Shown piece after piece: positions 59,934 to 64,000 of a stretch of DNA of 64,000 nucleotides. Under the pieces are notes generated by a model, which saw only the letters and a list, made by a program, of their open reading frames with translations, did no database searches and was not told the DNA's origin. The DNA comes from Nocardia sp. NBC_01730 (GTDB taxonomy: Bacteria; Actinomycetota; Actinomycetes; Mycobacteriales; Mycobacteriaceae), in contig NZ_CP109162.1 in NCBI RefSeq assembly GCF_035920445.1, positions 6,200,001 through 6,264,000 on the forward strand, given 5' to 3'. Each line of letters begins with the position of its first letter. Within the stretch, counting starts at the first letter, position 1. Made by a program: the position numbers and the translations under genes.

Positions 59934-62900
59934 GTGGCTCTGTACCGAAAGTACCGACCGGCAACATTCGCTGAGGTGGTGGGTCAGGAGCACGTCACCG
60001 ACCCGCTGAGTACCGCGCTCGACACGGGGCGGATCAGTCATGCCTATCTGTTCTCCGGTCCACGAGGCTGTGGCAAGACCTCTTCGGCGCGCATTCTCGC
60101 CCGGTCGCTGAACTGCGTGCAGGGTCCCACCTCGACGCCGTGCGGCGTCTGCCCGTCCTGTGTTGCGCTCGGCCCAGGTGGCCCGGGCAACCTGGACGTG
60201 ATCGAGCTCGACGCCGCGAGCCACGGCGGCGTCGACGACACCCGCGAGCTGCGCGACCGCGCCTTCTACGCCCCCGCCGAGTCCAGGTACCGGGTGTTCA
60301 TCGTGGACGAGGCGCACATGGTCACCACCGCGGGCTTCAACGCGCTGCTGAAGATCGTCGAGGAGCCGCCGGCCCACCTGATCTTCATCTTCGCGACCAC
60401 CGAGCCGGACAAGGTGCTGCCCACCATCCGCTCACGCACACACCACTATCCGTTCCGGCTGTTGCCGCCGGCGACCATGCGCGGGCTGCTCGGCCGGATC
60501 TGCGAGCAGGAGCACGTTCCGGTCGAAGAGGCGGTGTACCCCTTGGTGATTCGCGCGGGCGGCGGTTCGCCGCGCGACAGTCTGAGCGTGCTCGACCAGC
60601 TTGTGGCCGGCGCGGGCCACGAGGGCGTCACCTATTCCCGCGCGGTGTCTCTGCTTGGCGTCACCGACGTGGCGCTGATCGACGACGCCGTCGAGGCGTT
60701 GGTCACCGACGACGGGGCGGCACTGTTCGGCACGGTCGATCGGGTAATGGAGGCGGGACACGACCCGCGCCGTTTCGCCGTCGACCTGCTCGACCGCTTC
60801 CGCGACCTGATCCTGCTGCGCGCGGTGCCCGACGCCACCGATCGCGCCCTGGTCACCGGCCCCGGCGACGTGCTCGACCGCATGCGCGATCAGGCCGAGC
60901 GTCTCGGTTCGGCCACCTTGACCCGCTACGCCGAGCTGTTACACGAAGGGCTCGGCGAGATGCGTGGTGCCACCGCGCCCCGACTTCTGCTCGAGGTCGT
61001 CTGCGCCCGCATGCTGCTGCCCTCGGTCTCCGACGCCGAATCCGCGACGCTGCAGCGCCTGGAACGACTGGAGCGGGGGGTGGCGACCGGCTCCCTCGCG
61101 GCAGCGCCCACCGCGTCTCCGGCGCCGGCTACCGCGCCTGCCCGGCCCGCGCCTGCGAGCGGATCGCCGTCCGATCCGCCGCGCCGGCGCGGCGCGGAGG
61201 CACTGGCCGCTATTCGCCGTGAGAGCCATGACGGCAACCCGCCTGCCGGTACGGCCTCGACTGTCGGGTCCGCCGCGTCGGCGGATACCACTGAAACCGG
61301 TGGCGTTGCATCCGTTGGTGATAGCGCGTCTATCGGTGCCGCGGTGCCTACGAGCGGTACGGCACAGGTTGGCGATCCCGGTGGTGTGGCGCCTGGCGGT
61401 GACGCGGCATCTGCCGATACCGGGCCCGTTGAGCGCATAGTGCCCATCGCTGGCGAGGATTCCGCAGAGGGTCGGACGCATATCGGATCCGCCGGTCGTG
61501 GCGCGTCCGACGCGTCGTCGGCTGGTGGCGGGTCTGCCACAGGGGAGCCGGCCGGCAGTGCGCCCGACGTTCGACGTGCTGGTCCCGGCCAGGAAGACGC
61601 GCGATCCGCGCAGGTCGGTGCATCCGGGTCGCCGGTCGTAGGAGCGGAGAGGGGCCGGAATACCGCTGCTACCTCCGGACCGGGGTCGTCGGGTGCCGCG
61701 TCGGACGTATCGGGTGGTTCAGCCGGCAACACGCTGCCCTCGTCGCCGAGCGGGCCCACCTTGCCCACCGAGTCGAGCTCCGTGGCCGCCCCCCCGAGTT
61801 CGACGGCCGACTCCGCGAACGCTCCAGGTGGTTCCGCAGCCGCGGCCGAACGGTCCGGATCGGCGCCCGCCAGGGCCGAATCGAGCTCGAGTCGCCGTCC
61901 TCCCGCTGTCCACGACCCGGACTCCGCGGCGGCGCAGCCTATCTCCGCGGGAGATGCGGCTGACGAACCTTCGTCCGCTGCGAAGGCCAGGCCGACGGGT
62001 GCGTCCGATGCGCAGGCCGCAGATGCGAATACCGCAGCGGCGGCTCGGGCCACGCCGTCGACGGCCGCGCATACCGCACCCGCGGAAGCCCACTCGGCGC
62101 ACGAACCAGGGCAACCGGAACCCGTCACGCAGAGCGATGACCTGCTGCGCGAGGTGGAAGCCGCCTGGGCGGAGATCCGCACCAAGGTGCGCGAGTTCGG
62201 CGCGGCCGTGCAGGCGATGCTGGCCGGCGCGTCGGTGTCGCGCGTCGAGGGCAATGTCATCGTGTTCGCGCATCAGCACGCCCCACTGGCGCAGCGATTG
62301 TCTGATCCGCGGAATCTGGAAGCGGTGCGGTCGGCGGTGCGCGCTGTGCTCGGTCGCGACCATGAGGTGCGCTGGGAAGCGGGTGGTGCGGCACCGCGGC
62401 CTGCCGCGGCGCCGCGGTCCGGCGGCGGGGGGAACCGATCGCGCGGATCGGCGGGCAGTCAAGCCGCAGGACGTGAATCGGGCAACGCGGCCGGACGTGG
62501 TTCGGATGCCGCTGCGCCGCCGCGCTTTTCGCGCCCGAGTCAGGCCAGGAATGCAGGCGCGGACCAGCAGACCGGTGCAGGCCGGTCGCGCCAAGGCCGC
62601 TCCGACTCACGTCCGTTCGGCGGCGATGACGATATTCCACCGCCCGACTATCCCGATCTGCCGGACGATCCCGGCCCCGCGGACTCCGCGACGTTCGATG
62701 CCGCTGCGAGCGGAAACGACGCCGCGACCAGCAGGGGATGGGACAACGACGGGGTCGTTCCCGCCTCGACGCCGGAGGAGGAGCAAGAGATGCTGGCCGC
62801 CGCGGCGGATCCGGTGGCTCCTGGCGACCGGCGAGACCCAGACGAGGTCGCTCTCGAATTGCTGAAGAGTGAGCTCGGTGCCACACGGATGGACGGTTGA
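59934..62900 (+). CDS. dnaX: DNA polymerase III subunit gamma/tau with extremely long linker
   Basis: A 988-residue clamp-loader ATPase from GTG 59934. Residues 1-370 are the AAA+ module: YRKYRPATFAEVVGQEHV, Walker A GPRGCGKTSSARI (near 42), zinc-binding Cys in CVQGPTSTPCGVCPSC, Walker B VFIVDEAHM, and TIRSRTHHYPFR. Domain III follows to about 380. Residues 390-730 are low-complexity Ala/Ser/Gly/Pro. A folded segment (DDLLREVEAAWAEIRTKVRE) lies at about 735-820, then another disordered tail. M. tuberculosis DnaX is 578 residues. No frameshift heptamer was noticed. Confidence 0.95.
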   Translation: MALYRKYRPATFAEVVGQEHVTDPLSTALDTGRISHAYLFSGPRGCGKTSSARILARSLNCVQGPTSTPCGVCPSCVALGPGGPGNLDVIELDAASHGGVDDTRELRDRAFYAPAESRYRVFIVDEAHMVTTAGFNALLKIVEEPPAHLIFIFATTEPDKVLPTIRSRTHHYPFRLLPPATMRGLLGRICEQEHVPVEEAVYPLVIRAGGGSPRDSLSVLDQLVAGAGHEGVTYSRAVSLLGVTDVALIDDAVEALVTDDGAALFGTVDRVMEAGHDPRRFAVDLLDRFRDLILLRAVPDATDRALVTGPGDVLDRMRDQAERLGSATLTRYAELLHEGLGEMRGATAPRLLLEVVCARMLLPSVSDAESATLQRLERLERGVATGSLAAAPTASPAPATAPARPAPASGSPSDPPRRRGAEALAAIRRESHDGNPPAGTASTVGSAASADTTETGGVASVGDSASIGAAVPTSGTAQVGDPGGVAPGGDAASADTGPVERIVPIAGEDSAEGRTHIGSAGRGASDASSAGGGSATGEPAGSAPDVRRAGPGQEDARSAQVGASGSPVVGAERGRNTAATSGPGSSGAASDVSGGSAGNTLPSSPSGPTLPTESSSVAAPPSSTADSANAPGGSAAAAERSGSAPARAESSSSRRPPAVHDPDSAAAQPISAGDAADEPSSAAKARPTGASDAQAADANTAAAARATPSTAAHTAPAEAHSAHEPGQPEPVTQSDDLLREVEAAWAEIRTKVREFGAAVQAMLAGASVSRVEGNVIVFAHQHAPLAQRLSDPRNLEAVRSAVRAVLGRDHEVRWEAGGAAPRPAAAPRSGGGGNRSRGSAGSQAAGRESGNAAGRGSDAAAPPRFSRPSQARNAGADQQTGAGRSRQGRSDSRPFGGDDDIPPPDYPDLPDDPGPADSATFDAAASGNDAATSRGWDNDGVVPASTPEEEQEMLAAAADPVAPGDRRDPDEVALELLKSELGATRMDG

Positions 62901-62919
62901 CAACCACTGCTCCGACGAC

Positions 62920-62930
62920 GTTAAGTTAAC
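62920..62930. promoter_or_regulatory. Candidate operator before the thiolase gene
   Basis: GTTAA-g-TTAAC is an 11-bp perfect dyad in the 294-bp gap between dnaX and fadA. TetR-type regulators of fatty-acid oxidation in actinobacteria bind similar AT-rich dyads. It is short and the assignment is weak. Confidence 0.35.
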
Positions 62931-63194
62931 CAGAGTTCGCACACCGCCGGTAGTATGAATGGGCGGCCGTGAGCTCAGGTACGACGAGGTTCTATGGTAG
63001 GCCCAGACGTACGGGCGACCGGGAATATGCGTCCGCTGTCGCTTGCCCTGTTTTGTACAGCGTCAGGACGGTCGGTCGCAGGGCCGGTCGATGAGGTCAG
63101 CCGCAGCCATGCCGCAGCACGCGGTGTTGCCGCACAGAGCGCCCGGACGGACGAGGGTCCGGCCGCCGCACCTTTAAGGAAGGAACACTCCGAT

Positions 63195-64000
63195 ATGACC
63201 ACAGAGGCCTACATTTACGAGGCCATCCGCACTCCGCGCGGCCGCGGCAAGAAGAATGGCTCGCTGCACTCGGTCAAGCCGATCGACTTGACTGTTGGTC
63301 TGATCCAGGAGCTGCGCGGCCGTTTCCCGAACCTCGACGAGGACCGCATCTCCGACTTGATCCTCGGCGTGGTCGCGCCGGTCGGCGACCAGGGCGCCGA
63401 CATCGCTCGCACGGCGGTGACCGTGGCCGGACTGCCCGACACCGTCGGCGGCTTCCAGCTCAACCGCTTCTGCGCCTCCGGCCTGGAGGCCGTCAACCTG
63501 GCCGCGCAGAAGGTCCGCTCCGGCTTCGACGACCTGGTTCTCGCCGGTGGCGTCGAGTCCATGTCCCGCGTGCCCATGGGTTCGGATGGCGGCGCGTGGG
63601 CGCTCGACCCGGCCACCAACTACGACACCTACTTCGTTCCGCAGGGTGTGTCCGCCGACCTGATCGCCACCATAGAGGGCTTCGGCCGCGACGACGTCGA
63701 CGCTTACGCGGTGCGCTCGCAGGAGCTGGCCGCCAAGGCCACCACCGGCGGCTACTTCGCCAAGTCGATCGTTCCGGTCAAGGACCAGAACGGCATCATC
63801 GTGCTGGACAAGGACGAGCACATGCGTCCCGGCACCACCGCAGAGGACCTGGCGAAGCTGCAGCCGTCCTTCGCCGTGATCGGTGAGATGGGTGGCTTCG
63901 ACGCGGTGGCGCTGCAGAAGTACTACTTCGTCGAGAAGATCAACCACGTCCACCACGGCGGTAACAGCTCCGGCATCGTCGACGGTGCCGCGCTCGTGCT
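63195..64000 (+). CDS. fadA: Acetyl-CoA C-acyltransferase (thiolase), N-terminal part
   Basis: 268 codons are visible; the gene runs off the window. ATG 63195 with AAGGAAGG upstream. It has [20 protein letters not shown], the acyl-accepting Cys in [12 protein letters not shown] (near 94), [12 protein letters not shown], and [15 protein letters not shown] near the edge. FadA carries out the last thiolytic step of beta-oxidation; a fadB gene commonly follows. Confidence 0.9.
   Translation, partial: MTTEAYIYEAIRTPRGRGKKNGSLHSVKPIDLTVGLIQELRGRFPNLDEDRISDLILGVVAPVGDQGADIARTAVTVAGLPDTVGGFQLNRFCASGLEAVNLAAQKVRSGFDDLVLAGGVESMSRVPMGSDGGAWALDPATNYDTYFVPQGVSADLIATIEGFGRDDVDAYAVRSQELAAKATTGGYFAKSIVPVKDQNGIIVLDKDEHMRPGTTAEDLAKLQPSFAVIGEMGGFDAVALQKYYFVEKINHVHHGGNSSGIVDGAALV

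Noticed and set aside
59934..62900. Programmed frameshift in dnaX as in E. coli
   Set aside because: I saw no A-rich slippery heptamer with a downstream structure at the end of the ATPase part, and the frame stays open to 62900.

Overview
The window looks like chromosomal DNA of a mycolic-acid-containing actinomycete, most probably Nocardia or a close relative. The supporting signs are high GC content with frequent GTG starts, a mycolyltransferase C-terminus, FadD32-like and KasA-like genes, two MMPL transporters, a mycothiol-dependent-type enzyme, a WS/DGAT acyltransferase and an actinobacterial QcrB. Several neighbours match the Mycobacterium tuberculosis Rv3721c-Rv3772 neighbourhood as I remember it: the HisC2/Pat aminotransferase, TyrA, the TadA-associated protein plus TadA plus a tRNA-Ser, and ffs plus the AspC-type aminotransferase with dnaX further along. 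Blocks of accessory genes interrupt this backbone.

Layout. 0-8 kb: end of a mycolyltransferase, Pat aminotransferase, a hydrolase with an altered nucleophile, tRNA-Ser(GCU) and tRNA-Arg(ACG), MDMPI and RidA proteins, a phytase-like lipoprotein, DUF998, a 37-residue membrane peptide, and a vsr-dcm pair. 8-16 kb: KasA-like and FadD32-like genes, a SoxR/MerR-like dyad, a heterodimeric ABC exporter and a putative glycolipid-binding protein. 16-19 kb: TyrA, TadA with its partner, tRNA-Ser(CGA). 19-24 kb: a TetR-controlled redox set (SnoaL, FMN reductase, F420-type oxidoreductase), DUF1772, mobile-element scars, a Phd/PIN toxin-antitoxin pair, and a tandem family of small membrane proteins. 24-32 kb: MMPL/TetR, an Rrf2-type regulator and a second heterodimeric ABC exporter whose subunits are joined by a 71-bp tandem repeat carrying two chained mini-ORFs. 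32-37 kb: tgt, a queuosine-precursor transporter and gluQ, with DUF4190, RDD and DUF309 genes. 37-47 kb: DUF397, an isolated qcrB, WS/DGAT, CapA, a hydrolase, two gene stumps facing away from a deletion junction, and a membrane NACHT NTPase. 47-64 kb: tRNA-Ser(GGA), ffs, AspC-type aminotransferase, SRPBCC, methyltransferase, HhH-GPD protein, a possible cysteine-rich leader peptide before a ROK regulator, DUF2207, a zinc metallopeptidase, a second TetR/MMPL pair, an unknown gene, a very long dnaX, and the start of a thiolase gene.

How the genes fit together. Envelope lipid activation, elongation and export recur: KasA-like, FadD32-like, two ABC pairs, two MMPLs, WS/DGAT and the mycolyltransferase. 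Translation-fidelity genes recur as well: TadA with the A34 tRNA-Arg it should edit, and a queuosine salvage set without biosynthesis genes in view. Several transporter or redox operons carry visible palindromic operators next to their own TetR genes. The most unusual structure is the MIRU-like repeat at 29.9 kb. The cysteine-rich leader/hairpin at 51.2 kb, the NACHT protein and the decayed-gene junctions at 22 and 44.2 kb are the next most interesting. All assignments come from reading the sequence; no database search was run.
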